A DNA stretch of 64,000 bases from Podospora pseudocomata (taxonomy: Eukaryota; Ascomycota; Sordariomycetes; Sordariales; Podosporaceae), in the NCBI RefSeq assembly GCF_035222375.1, contig NC_085890.1, positions 1,054,001 through 1,118,000 of the forward strand. The letters run 5' to 3'. A program made the position numbers and the translations under genes. The notes below the pieces were generated by a model that had not been told where the DNA came from, did not search any database, and worked only from the letters and a program-made list of their open reading frames with translations. Position 1 is the first letter of the stretch, and each line of letters opens with the position of its first letter. Shown here piece by piece: positions 20,531-31,167 of the stretch.

Positions 20531-23444
20531 CCAGGTAAACCAACACAATCACCACCCCCAACTGCAGCCGACGCAACCTCTCTTTTGTTTTGATGGGGGG
20601 AGTTTTGCTATATCATCATGAGCACACATGGGCCTGTTCAGTTTCGCCCGGTCTTTTTCTTTTCTTTTGTATCAACCTTGGCAAGCGAGCGTAGCAGGGC
20701 GTTGGGATATTTTTTTTTATTTAAATTTTTTTTTTAATCATAAGCGTGTTTATTCTGTGTGTGGGGGAATGTAATGCCTGGCGTTAAAAGTTGGATCTTT
20801 CTATTATCTACTGTCTAGGTACGCAAGGAGGGGAATGATGACATGGAAACTGGAATGGATTGGAAATATTTCACTAGATGGATGGATGGACGGGCATTGG
20901 GATAGCTACGATAGCAGAAACTCAGGAAGAACACACCCGCCAAATAGGTCACTGTTCAATCTTTCGATGATAAGACCTCTCTCCAACATGCAGAAAATGT
21001 GATCGCATCAACATCCAGAGATAGGAGAAATCAATGATTCCAGACAAGGGGCGGCGCGCTTTTACCACGTGGGACTAAGCTATCCATAACGGGGTTGGTT
21101 TGGGAGCATACGGCTAGGCCTAACTCGGCGGGTTCAGCTCTTGTCTGGCAAGCCACTTGAGTTGCCGGATTTGGAGTTAGCGGCGCGCCAGGTTGGGCAG
21201 AGGACGGTGTGAATGAGCGGAACGAGGCGGCGGGACGAAGAGAGTGACAAGACGGAGGGGTTTGGAGATGGACTGGGCGCTGCGCATGAGGAGGTAAGGC
21301 GGACTGGTGGTGGTGGTGGTGATACACACACATGAGCACAGCCAGCGGACGGGCATCAATGCTAAGGACGGGGAGTCACCGCGTTGCTCTTTTGCAAACC
21401 ATCATGATGATGATGATGATGATGCTGATGATGATGACGGAGGCGGCGTAAAGCTAATACCTCTGGCGGATTCAATAATTCGTCTTTTGCAATTTCCACC
21501 ATCTCATCGGTGCCCCATCAGACATCGGTGCCATATGACCGGTGATGAAAGCCTGCCGAATCTATTATTCTTTACTAGCAATACCCGAGACATTTCAGAT
21601 CTGCCGTTTGGACAGTGTCAACATGCCAGTCTGTGTGTGTGGAATTCAACAGTCGGTCCAGACTGACTCCAACTTCTGCTCCAACAACCAACCCCAATAT
21701 GTCTCCAACTACCTATCATGCAGCGATGCACCTCCAGAATGGACAGCACAAGAAAAGGCTAATGCGGCGATTTGCCCATCGGGAGGCAACTGGTGGGGAG
21801 GGGAAAGACAGCAAATAATACCCCGTAGATAGCTTGGCTGTCCCAACTCCGGAGAAAAGCTCCGGCCCCGAACAGACAGACGACTTCTACTGACCGATCA
21901 AACAACAAATCAAGGAAATCCGAAACCAGACTATCCGTCCCGTTGTGCAAAAACCGGTGAGAATGTTGGGGAACGGGAGGGGGGTGGGTGGGTGGTTGGG
22001 CTCGACGAGGCCATACCATACCGCATCGAATCAACTTCACCGCTTGATGTCGAGGTTGCAGACGGACGTCATGTCAAAGTCCCGGATGGTGTCAGAAAAC
22101 TAGTGATTCCAGCTGGTCGGGAAAGAGAAGAAATAAAAACTAGCTACCCATGCTAGGTGTGTTGTCAGTAAACCTTGCCTATTTGGGTGGTGGTGGTGTG
22201 GCGTGGGGGTCAGTCAATCAAGCTCACAACACCGGGATCTGCACGTTGATAGATAAGGTCTGCCTTGCTAGACATACATGAACGGAAAGAATGTCTCACT
22301 CGTCTCTCTTGCTCAAAGATATCATTCACGAAGGAAGTCAGGTTGGCATGAAAGTTCCCGAACCACACAGCTCACATGTGGCCCGACATCATGTCATGCC
22401 CAACTTTCCCAAGCCACCTCCATCTGATCAGTTTCGTAGGAAAAAGGGAGGGTGGCACTGGGGCTCAAGCCTCAGCGGGTGATCGCAGAGGAGAGAGGGG
22501 GACCCTTAGCTGGCCATTTCTTGTCCCAAGTACACCGACGGGCCAGCCTCACCGGGATGAATTGATAGAAGCTGCGGTGTACCGCCTCCAGTGTGAGTGG
22601 TGGTGGGATGGGACCATGGTCGTATTATAGATCCCCCAGCCGGAGGCGGTACCGGAAATCGTCTACCGGTGTGTTGAGGCAAGTGGATGGGATGGGTTGA
22701 GGGCGGGAGAAGAAAAGCTGATAGCGCATGCGGTGTTACCTGGAAAAGAGAGAAAATAGTTACACCGCGCTTCCCAAATCTGCAACAAGACGACTGGGAT
22801 TGCGAATGAGTAATTCTCAGCCTTTGTTAAAGAACATCTGAACTTTTCCGAGCCAGTGAAGTATCGTATCACCAGGCATAATCATGCTATTCTCCTCAGC
22901 TCGTACCTAGGAGTGCTCGCATGAGGGGTACCTGCAAACTTACAGCAAGATAACCGTCTTCAACCACCGTTAAACAAAGCAACAAAACAGTCTCCCACAC
23001 TGTCGAAATCACATGCCTCCCGTTGTCCCAGAAATCCCAAGACAAGGAAGCGATGGCATCCCTTTCTCGAACTTCTCGAACTGAAAACCCCCCGTCCCAT
23101 TGGAAGCAAGTGGATCTCCCTTGTGGGCCCCTCCCCGAAGATCGACAGGAACTCCGCCAACATGATTCGTCAGCCTTGCTCCCGTCGCGCCCCACTGGGT
23201 CTCGCATTCAGTTCCCAGGTGTCATCATCTCGCAGCTCTCGCTTACAGCCTTGCACCCTTCTTGTTGCCAAACCTCCAGATGGCCTTTTGAAGGTCGTCG
23301 AGTTGCAAAACAACTTTGCCGAGCGGAGCGGATGATACCCCCATGATTTCCTAGTCCTGCTTTTTGCAACATCGTTTCCAGCGCGACCGCTTTTTCTTGC
23401 CTTTCGCGTTCGGCGCCCCCGGCTCGGTGCAATTCACCACCAAA
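20531..23444. other. 2.9-kb intergenic region
   Basis: This gap lies between two plus-strand genes. The first 300 bases hold T- and A-rich runs (20710-20740), probably the 3' UTR of the upstream gene. A (GAT/ATG)n microsatellite lies at about 21402-21438. The last 400 bases are pyrimidine-rich, like a fungal promoter and leader for ALG5. The small frames present show no coding character. Confidence 0.5.
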
Positions 23445-24868
23445 ATGGCAGCCAACAACAGCAACACCACCGAGCGCCTCGTCGCAGCAGCCACCCAGCT
23501 CATATCCCTCCTCTTCACCACCGCGCGCGAACAGCCAATCCGGTTGTTCTTTCTATTCGTCTTTCCCCTAGCCCTCTTCGGCATAATCTCTGTAAGCCAT
23601 CCCCTGCCCTTACAGCACCCTCCTTACTTGCCCAACTAACCACCCCCTTCCCCCCGTAGATCTACCTCCTCCTCCACCTCCTAGCCCCCAAACCCCGCCC
23701 CCCCTACCCCTCGGAAAAAACCTACCTCACCACCCTGCCCTCAGGCGCCATCTCCCCCCCAAGACCCCTCCCCTGCTGGTACGACCGCTGGCACGCCGAA
23801 GGCTGCCTCAAAGAGCAATACCCCACCGTCCCGGACGGGTTCGACGTCCCCGACCAAGCCAGCATCGAGCCCGCAGAGGTCGAAGTGAGCGTTGTCGTCC
23901 CTGCCTACAACGAACAAGACAGGATAGAAGTCGCTCTCGAAGAAATGGTCGAGTATCTCGACACGAATTTCGGGCGCGGTCAGGAAGGAGGGTCCGGGAG
24001 GTTGTTGCCTACGTTGGAGAGACCTAAGCCCGGAGCAGGGACGCCGGGATCGAGACCGTCGACGCCGCACAGGTTGGTCTTCAAGTGTGAGAATGCACTT
24101 GGTGGGGGGAGGGGGCAGTCACCGCCGAGGGAGCGGCCGCCGAGGGGGTATGAGATTATTGTTGTTGATGATGGGAGTGAGGACAGGACGGTGGAGGTGG
24201 TGTTGGAGTTTGGGAGACGGCGTGGGTTGCATGATGTGCTCAGGGTGGTGAGTCTGGAGAAGAATAGAGGGAAGGGGGGGAGTGTGACGCATGGGTTGAG
24301 GCACGTGAGGGGGAAATACGCCGTCTTTGCCGACGCGGACGGGGCGTCTAGGTTTAGCGACCTGGGCCGCCTCATTGAAGGTTGTGAGGATGTTGTTGAT
24401 GGATCCAACCGGGGCGTTGCCATTGGCAGCAGGGCTCATCTTGTCGGGAGCGAAGCTGTCGTCAAGAGGTCGGCCATTCGGAACTTTTTGATGAGGTCGT
24501 TCCACTTTGTACTCATGATCCTCACCCCGCCGGCGACGTCGAGGATACGGGATACGCAGTGCGGGTTTAAGCTGTTCTCGAGGGCGGCGCTGCCGCATAT
24601 TGTGCCGTATATGCACGCTGAGGGCTGGATTTTTGATATTGAGATGTTGATGCTGGCGGAGAGCGCGCCGGCGACGCCGGTCCTGGCGAGTGATGGGAGC
24701 GTGATTGGGACCAGTTATGGGATCAAGGTGGCGGAGGTGCCGGTTGGGTGGGAGGAGGTGGGCGGGAGCAAGATGAGTCTTGTGAAGGACAGTGTTAGGA
24801 TGGCGGTTGGGTTGGCGGTGCTGAGGGCGAGTTGGATGCTGGGGGTTTATAGGAGGAGGTTGACGTAG
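23445..24868 (+). CDS. ALG5: Dolichyl-phosphate beta-glucosyltransferase
   Basis: Two exons (23445-23591 and 23660-24868) give 451 residues; the 68-bp phase-0 intron has an AACTAAC branch-like site. Residues about 33-57 form the N-terminal membrane anchor (FFLFVFPLALFGIIS continuing into exon 2). The GT2 catalytic domain starts at EVSVVVPAYNEQDRIEVALE and has VVDDGSEDRT (about 217), KNRGKGGSVTHGLRH, a DXD-type DADGASRF (about 274), SRAHLVGSEAVVKRS and the RDTQCGFKLFSRAA segment. Family role: transfer of glucose from UDP-Glc to dolichyl phosphate on the cytosolic ER face, supplying the donor for N-glycan glucosylation. The protein is over 100 residues longer than yeast or human Alg5. Much of the excess is a Gly/Pro/Arg-rich insert between the first strand-helix unit and VVDDGS. 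Codon use switches from C-rich to G-rich near 23960. Confidence 0.93.
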
Positions 24869-25758
24869 TTTTGGTAGGGGGGTTTTACGGCTGGTGTATA
24901 TGTTGTAATATATGGGAATCTGTGTTGTCTTTCAGGGCTTTGGACTTTGGAGGTGTAAAGTGTGATTGTTATATGGGAGTTTGTAGTGAGAATATATCTC
25001 GGGGTTGAGACTTGAGGGGTGTGGTTTGGGTATCTAGAATCACGCGCTGGGCTTTATCTATACATTAAGGGATGATAAGTAGCAAAAAAACTAAAAACCA
25101 TCTGGCAAAAGATTAAAAACATACAACATCAGGGATTCCCCAGTCGTCACCGACCTGAGTACTGATCTGACCCTTAACTGCTTGACTAGGGGAGAGCGGA
25201 CGGGATCCCGTATTTTCAGCTAGGTATGGTCGTATGTGATGGTTGGGGTAGGAAAAGAGGCTTATGCAGGAGACGGTGGTGGTGACAGAACATCGGTTTG
25301 AAAACCACCCGCAGACACGCTGATCTCGCAGAGGTGTTTGCCAATCAACTCGAGGACTCACATTACACGCAGGTACGCCAACGTCCACTTTTACCAGATG
25401 CTGCGACCTCTGTTCAAGGGGTAGGTTATAGCCGCCGGGGACTCGATATCACTGCCTGTGAGGGGGGAGCCACGTTTGAGCCATGTGTGGGCACGGCTTC
25501 ATGAGTTTTGGTATCGGATGGTTGTTTTTATTGTACATTTAGAATACATCACGTACAACTGTACTCTCCTCCGCCCTTGTTGACTCCGCCCTTGAGCCAA
25601 CCAAATGCATCTCTATACACATCATGTCCTTTTGGTTCCCAGTCCTTTTACCCACCCCAAGCAAACATGTGCATAACCCCTATTTTGTCTTTCCCTATCC
25701 TGTAATATCATCCCTTCTACATATATTACACACATCGCCCTGCGCCTCTACCACTAGC
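24869..25758. other. Convergent intergenic region
   Basis: This 890-bp stretch separates the 3' ends of ALG5 (+) and uS4m (-). It is T- and A-richer than the coding DNA near both gene ends. No gene or structured RNA is seen. Confidence 0.5.
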
Positions 25759-27260
25759 TCAACGTCTCCTCAAGTACCAGTTGAAAGCCAACTGCGAGGT
25801 GTGCATGTTGAATGGCGTGGGAATCTCAGTCTTGCCCGGGCGAGCAACCGGATGACGGAGGTAGACAGCGGCGCAGATCTTGGGGTTGACCTCAAGATAC
25901 CGGGGGATGAACGCAAATGCGGACATGTAGGGGCGGGGCCTCCACGGGGTGGCATATGGCTTGGAGGGGTCCCATGGGTTGATCTTCTCCTCCTCGAGCA
26001 GACGCTTGAGAATCTGGGACTCGACCATGTCGAATTTGGTTTGAGCTGTTGGTACTGGCGTTCTTGTCCTGAGCTGTGGGTAGTCGGGGGTGGAGGGGTT
26101 GGTGGGTGCCTCGGCGGCAGGGGCTTCCGCTTGTTGCTGTTGCCGAAGCTCTGCGCGCTCGGCGGGGGTGAGTTCCAGTTCGGACATGAGGGAGGCCAGG
26201 TTCTCCATGTCGTCGCCGGTTTCCTGAACATCGGTGCCTACTTTGCGGGCTCTGTTCATGGCCTCCTTGATCTTCTTGGAGAGCTCACGGATCTCCTTCT
26301 TGTGGCCGCCTGAGAGCTTATCCTTGTTCTCCTCGATGATCTTCCTGGCATGCTGGTGCAGTTGTTTCAACCCGTCGAGATGTTGAGCTTTGAGTTGTTC
26401 GGGGCTGAGCTCTTCGGCGGACTGCTCAGCGGCTTCGGCGGTTTCTTCGGCGGGCTCGGCATCCTCTTCGGCTGTGGGTGTCTTTGGTGTGCTGGACGAC
26501 TCGGACTTGGAGGTCTTCTTGCGGCCGGTGGCAATCATTACTTTTTCCGGGTCGACCTGGAAGAGATCACCTGGGTTTAGGAGATATCCGGGATGTTGCA
26601 TCTGTCACACAAAGACACGTGTTAAGAGGCTGAATTTGAACTGGTCATTACGGATAGGCATACCTTCTTCCCGTTCACCTTGACGGCACCGTGAATAACG
26701 AACTGGCGGGCCTGCCTCGCACTGCTGGCAAACAGAGCTCGGAAAACGGAAATATCGAGACGACGCTCTTGGGGAGCAAAGGTCATCTGCATATAGGGTG
26801 TCATGCCCTCGGCATTTCCAGTGTTGCGGGCGACATTCTTTTCGGACCTCCCTGGCTTGACGTCACGTCCAGAACCACGACCAGCTGCCTGCTCGCTACC
26901 GTCGTATTTGGCCATGTATGCTGGGTCCATGTTGACGGCCGAGAGCAGCCTCCTGCTGAACATGCGCTCCCACTGCTTCTCCTTGATATGCTCGCCGTGA
27001 TAGGCACGGGTGGCAGCTTTGGCGTGCCATTTTTGCTGAAAGAAGGTGCCAAAGTTACCCTTCCTATCCCTCATCCGGAAGAGGTTGAACAGATTGTATT
27101 TGTTCCATGTTTGTCTTACGCGCTACACTGTGCATTAGAGGCCTGGATGTCATGGAGATCATGGACAGAGAGGGGTAGAGAGAGAGGGATAGAGCAAGGT
27201 CCCCAGACTTACGCCACGCTTCAAGGAATGATAGCGTAATATCCTACGCTCGCACCTCAT
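25759..27260 (-). CDS. NAM9: Mitochondrial small-subunit ribosomal protein uS4m
   Basis: Three exons (27260-27213, 27122-26664, 26601-25759) give 449 residues; the introns are 90 and 62 bp, both phase 0. Exon 1 encodes [16 protein letters not shown], joined to [16 protein letters not shown], the conserved start of fungal Nam9/uS4m proteins. The S4 RNA-binding domain runs from about residue 137: [33 protein letters not shown], then [21 protein letters not shown] after an intron that cuts the domain. A long Glu/Ala-rich charged insert follows (about 205-330), then a C-terminal [20 protein letters not shown] segment shared by fungal homologues. Role: 16S-like rRNA binding and decoding-site assembly in mitoribosomes. 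Family size in fungi is similar, about 400-490. Confidence 0.92.
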
Positions 27261-28110
27261 CTTGACGACTTTTTGGGGGCTCCTCTTGTTCAATGGACCA
27301 GGCCCGACTCTTGGAAGCGCAGGGTGAGCTGTGGGAGGCAGCTGGAGATACCCAAGGGACTCGGTATAGCGTCGTTGCGAGCTGATGCGCCCTATCGCTA
27401 TCACCCGAAAAAGTTTCCAATTGGGGCCGGTCCCCGGCAGCAGCTCACGTGAGATGCCGGCCAGCAACTGAACGAAAGGTACCTGGAGTTTGGACCAGTG
27501 AGGAGCGAGAGTTTGCGATACGGGAGCTAGCACAAGATGGGACTAGTCTGTGCTTATCCGGCAGGCAAATGTGGGGAAGATGCGGGTGCCCAGACCCCAA
27601 GCGGCGGGCGGTGACAAGCTGCACGAAAAAAAATCCAATTGAAGCAGCTCGATGTGGGGTTTGCGCCTGCGCGACAGCAGTTTCAGTGTTGACTTGGAGA
27701 CCGCGCTGATTGACCAAAAAAACACCCATAGCCAAAATTTTGCGACAAGGACAATAGCGACCAGAGAGACTCTCACAACAATAGTACTCGTCGCTCCAGC
27801 CCTAGCTTCCTATTGTTCGCTCGCTTCAATAGCCTTCGAGTCACTTGTCCGTAAGTCCATCTGACTCCTCGCCGCGCCTGGGGGGGCTTTTCACTTTGGC
27901 GCACTGCTTGCTTGCTACCCCACCATCCATACCCATCCCATTAAAAGCTGCCCTCCTCCCCAGCTAGTTCTTTTCTCCCTCCGTTACACTTTTCCAACCC
28001 GCCAACCCAAACTCTGTCAAATTCTTCCCTTCTCTTTCTAACCCGCTTCCCAGCAATTCCTCAATTCCCACGGTACTCTCAATCCATCACCTTCACATCA
28101 CATCGCAACC
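27261..28110. promoter_or_regulatory. Divergent promoter region of uS4m and La
   Basis: This 850-bp region lies between two translation-related genes. A perfect palindrome CTCACGTGAG at 27444-27453, 184 bp upstream of the uS4m start, contains the TCACGTGA core known as a Cbf1-type E-box in fungi. The La side becomes pyrimidine-rich from about 27930, as is usual for a strong fungal leader. Confidence 0.4.
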
Positions 28111-29488
28111 ATGAGCGACGCTGCTGTCAACCAGCCCGAGGTGGCCGCTGCCGCCACCGAAACCCCCGCCGTTGAGCAGACCACCGCTGCCCCTGTGGCC
28201 GAGGTCGAGATGGCCGATGTTGCCCCAACTGAGGCTGCCGCTGAGAAGTCGGAGGAGAAGGCCGAGGAGAAGACCGAGGAGCAGACTGGTGCCACCAAGC
28301 CGCTTCCAATGCTCAAGACCACGGCCAAGATCGACACCAACTACAAGAACAACAGAAAGTACGATCCTTCTACTCAGGAAGTCACCGACGACCCCGTCCA
28401 GATTCGCGCTCAGGTAAGCTCAATTGCAACTGATTGCGTTGAGGCGACTGCTGACAATTGCGCAGGTTGAGTTTTGGTTCAATGACAGCAACCTTCCCGG
28501 CGACAAGCACATGTGGGAACAGACCGCTGGTCCCGAGAACAAGCCCGTTTCCCTCAAGCACATTTGCAACTTCAAGCGCATGCAGCGCTTCCAGCCCTAC
28601 AGTGCCGTCGTGGCTGCTCTTCGCGACAGCACCCTTCTCGAGGTCTCCGGCGAAGAAGGCGAGGAAGTCATCAAACGCAAGGTTCCCTATGTTCTCTCCA
28701 CGCTCTCGCCACAGGAACGCCAAGCCAGAAGCGTCTACGTCAAGGGCTTTGGCGACGAGCACGGTTCCAGCCAGTTTGAGATCGAGCAATTCTTTTCCCA
28801 GTTCGGCAAGGTTCAGCACCTTAAGCTCCGCCGCACCAATGAGAACCTCTTCAAGGGGTCCGTGTTCGTTGAATTTGATTCGGAGGAGACTGCCGACGCC
28901 TTCGTCAACAAGGAGCCTGCCGCAACGTGGAAAGGCCATGAGTTATTGATCATGAAGAAGGGCGAGTATTGTGAGATGAAGGCGAAAGAGATCAAGGAGG
29001 GCAAGATCCAGGCATCAAACTCCCGCAAGTCCACCTTCTGGGAGGGTAAGGAAAAGACCTCGACCCGTGGCGGTCGCGGTGGCGCTCGTGGTGGCCGCGG
29101 TGGCCGTGACAACCGCAATGGCGATAACAATGAGGATAAAAAGAATGGTTTCAAGGGTGGTCGTGGTGGGCGTGGCGGGCGTGGCAGGGGAGGTCGCGGT
29201 GGCCGTGGTGGCAACAGGGATAATAATAAGGGACGGGATGGGAAGAGGGAAGAGAAAAAGCCCGCCGTTAACGAGTATGTTCCGTCATCTTGTCTTTGAC
29301 ATCAGTCCATTACTAACTCATTGTTTCACAGCGGCGAGATGCCTACCATTCAGGCCACGAACGAAAAGGGCGAGGTCGTTGTCAAGCCTGCCGAGGCCAA
29401 CGGCAAGCGCGCCCGCGAGAACGACGAGGCGGCTGCTCCCCCAGCCAAGAAGGTCGACACCAAGACCGAGACTGCCGCCGCGCAATAA
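28111..29488 (+). CDS. LHP1: La protein (LHP1-type RNA chaperone)
   Basis: Three exons (28111-28413, 28466-29274, 29332-29488) give 422 residues; the introns are 52 and 57 bp, the second with a TACTAAC branch site. An acidic, Ala/Glu-rich N-terminus (1-75) precedes the La motif (about 90-175: IRAQVEFWFNDSNLPGDKHM, LKHICNFKRMQRF, ALRDSTLLEVSGEEGEEV). An RRM follows (about 190-270: SVYVKGFGDE, GSVFVEFDSEETADAFV). Then comes an RGG-rich tract (about 300-355) and a basic C-terminal GKRARENDEA.. PPAKKVD stretch likely to act as a nuclear signal. Role: binding of UUU-OH ends of Pol III transcripts, protecting and folding pre-tRNAs. The RGG tract is longer than in yeast Lhp1 and may add G-rich RNA binding. 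The stop codon overlaps an AATAAA hexamer (29484-29489). Confidence 0.93.
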
Positions 29489-30122
29489 AGGAGAGAGGGA
29501 GATTTACGACTCGATGTGGACATTTTTTGCAGCATCAAGGATAAAAAAAAGGTACATTTCATTCAGGCCATCGACACCACATTTGCATCTTCCCTTTTGG
29601 CGGACAGATTGGGAACTGTCAAAGATATCCGGATGCTTTGCGTTGTAAAATTAGAGATACTCTGGGCTGGCGTTTTAGGGCGGGTCACGTTGGGGGCTCT
29701 CTGGTTCTTTTTTCCATACCGGACAGGTTGATTTTAGGGGAATATTATCAGCGTTTTGCTATCAAGTGGTTTGATGAGATGAATGGTGATTTGTGTGACT
29801 CTTCCAAACCATGTGCGTTTTTGTAAGTGACATTGTTGATATACTATAACACGCACTTTTGGGGAGGACTTGAGAGACAGACATTTTGCTGCCGGGTTTC
29901 CAAATTTGTGTGTTGAAATATTGATCGTTTGAGAGGAAGATGAAATTAGCCTATTGTGTCTTTTGATGAACGTTGTCGTAAAACTCACATTCCCGTCGTG
30001 CCCTTGTAATCGCCATGATGCTGGAATCCTATCATCATCAGTGGCCATGTTGATCTAGCGTGGAATATATCTCCTCGTTGGGGTGGCCGTCCTCGATTTC
30101 AAACTTTCCTTTTCCCCCCCCA
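29489..30122. other. Convergent intergenic region
   Basis: This 634-bp, relatively A+T-rich region holds the 3' UTRs of La (+) and the G-patch-like gene (-). No gene is seen. Confidence 0.5.
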
Positions 30123-30842
30123 TCAAGACGCCTCTTTGCCTAGGTACTTTTCCCACTTATCCTCGGCAAACAACTCCTTCATTATCCTGCCCTTTTTCTT
30201 CTTTTCTTGCTCGTATTGCTTTCTGGCTTTTTTGGCGTCTAGTAATTTCTCTTTAGGCCGTGGTATATTTTTTGTTCCCTTTGGAAGTTCAACCCCTAAC
30301 CCAAACCTGTCGTCTTTTGGCTTTGGCTTGAGGGGGTGTGCGATACCCTGCTGATCAGACCCCAAACCCCTTCTGGAATCTGGATCCCAACCTTGGGAGG
30401 ATAGATACTGCAACCCCATGCGGGAGCGGTCGAGGGAGGAGGGGGGGTGGGAGTGGGGGAGGGAGAGTTGGTGGGGGAGGGAGAGTTCGTGGTTGGGGAG
30501 GATGGGGAGGTTGCAACTTGGGCAGAGGGGGGGTGTTGGGGAGGGTTTTGTTGATGGGGGATCTGAGTGGTTGTTATCTGGGGAATTTTCATGTCCCATG
30601 GGTGGTTTTGGTTCTGGTGGGAGGACGAGACCGAGATAGAGGTCGGATATTGACTTTGACGTATCCCGTGCTGGCTCGTCGGTGGAGACTGTCTTGAGAG
30701 AGGAGGATGCCGGGACAAAGGTTACCGGGTTGCGGTAGAGGCCGGAGCCGAAGGGGCGTTTTTGCTGGAGGGGGATTTCATCTTCTGGGTTGTTGAATGG
30801 GTCGATGGGGAGGGTGGGAGTGGGTTCTGGTGGTGGTGGCAT
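30123..30842 (-). CDS. G-patch-like domain protein, conserved in fungi
   Basis: A single exon gives 239 residues from the first in-frame ATG (30842); the frame upstream has no earlier ATG. The N-terminal half is Pro/Ser-rich with SISDLYLGLVLPPEPKPPMG. A CxxC pair lies in LCPSCNLPILP. The core MGLQYLSSQGWDPDSRRGLG..QQGIAHPLKPKPKDDRFGLG has the aromatic-Gly-Leu-Gly pattern of G-patch modules (GW-[x]n-GLG-[x]n-G). These modules usually activate DEAH helicases in splicing or ribosome assembly. The C-terminus is a Lys/Glu-rich helix ending in RIMKELFAEDKWEKYLG. From memory the core resembles uncharacterised fungal G-patch-like proteins. The partner helicase and process are not known. It shares a 325-bp divergent promoter with the SDR gene. 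Confidence 0.7.
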   Translation of the reverse strand: MPPPPEPTPTLPIDPFNNPEDEIPLQQKRPFGSGLYRNPVTFVPASSSLKTVSTDEPARDTSKSISDLYLGLVLPPEPKPPMGHENSPDNNHSDPPSTKPSPTPPLCPSCNLPILPNHELSLPHQLSLPHSHPPSSLDRSRMGLQYLSSQGWDPDSRRGLGSDQQGIAHPLKPKPKDDRFGLGVELPKGTKNIPRPKEKLLDAKKARKQYEQEKKKKGRIMKELFAEDKWEKYLGKEAS

Positions 30843-31167
30843 TTTTTGTGGTTTGTGAGGGGTGAAGGTGTCTGTGAAGATGAAGGTGAAAGTGAGGACG
30901 AAGAATTGAGGTGCAAGGCAAAGAAAGCTTGGCTCCCGATCCCTGTTCAACCAACTTAAAAGAAAGCCCGCCCCACATTTGAATCAGGGGTGAGAGAGCA
31001 ACCTACGTCAGCTAGGCTGGAGAACATTCGTGTCCAAATTTATTGTTTTTCGTCGTTCAAAATCCCCTATTCGCGACCAAACCCGCCTCCTCGCGACAAC
31101 TCGACACTCCTTTTTTTTCCAACAATAAAAAAAATAATGCCCCCATAACCACACACAATCTACCAAA
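30843..31167. promoter_or_regulatory. Short divergent promoter
   Basis: This 325-bp region is shared by the G-patch-like gene (-) and the ENV9-like gene (+). It carries a T- and A-rich stretch directly before the plus-strand ATG. No specific factor site is claimed. Confidence 0.4.
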
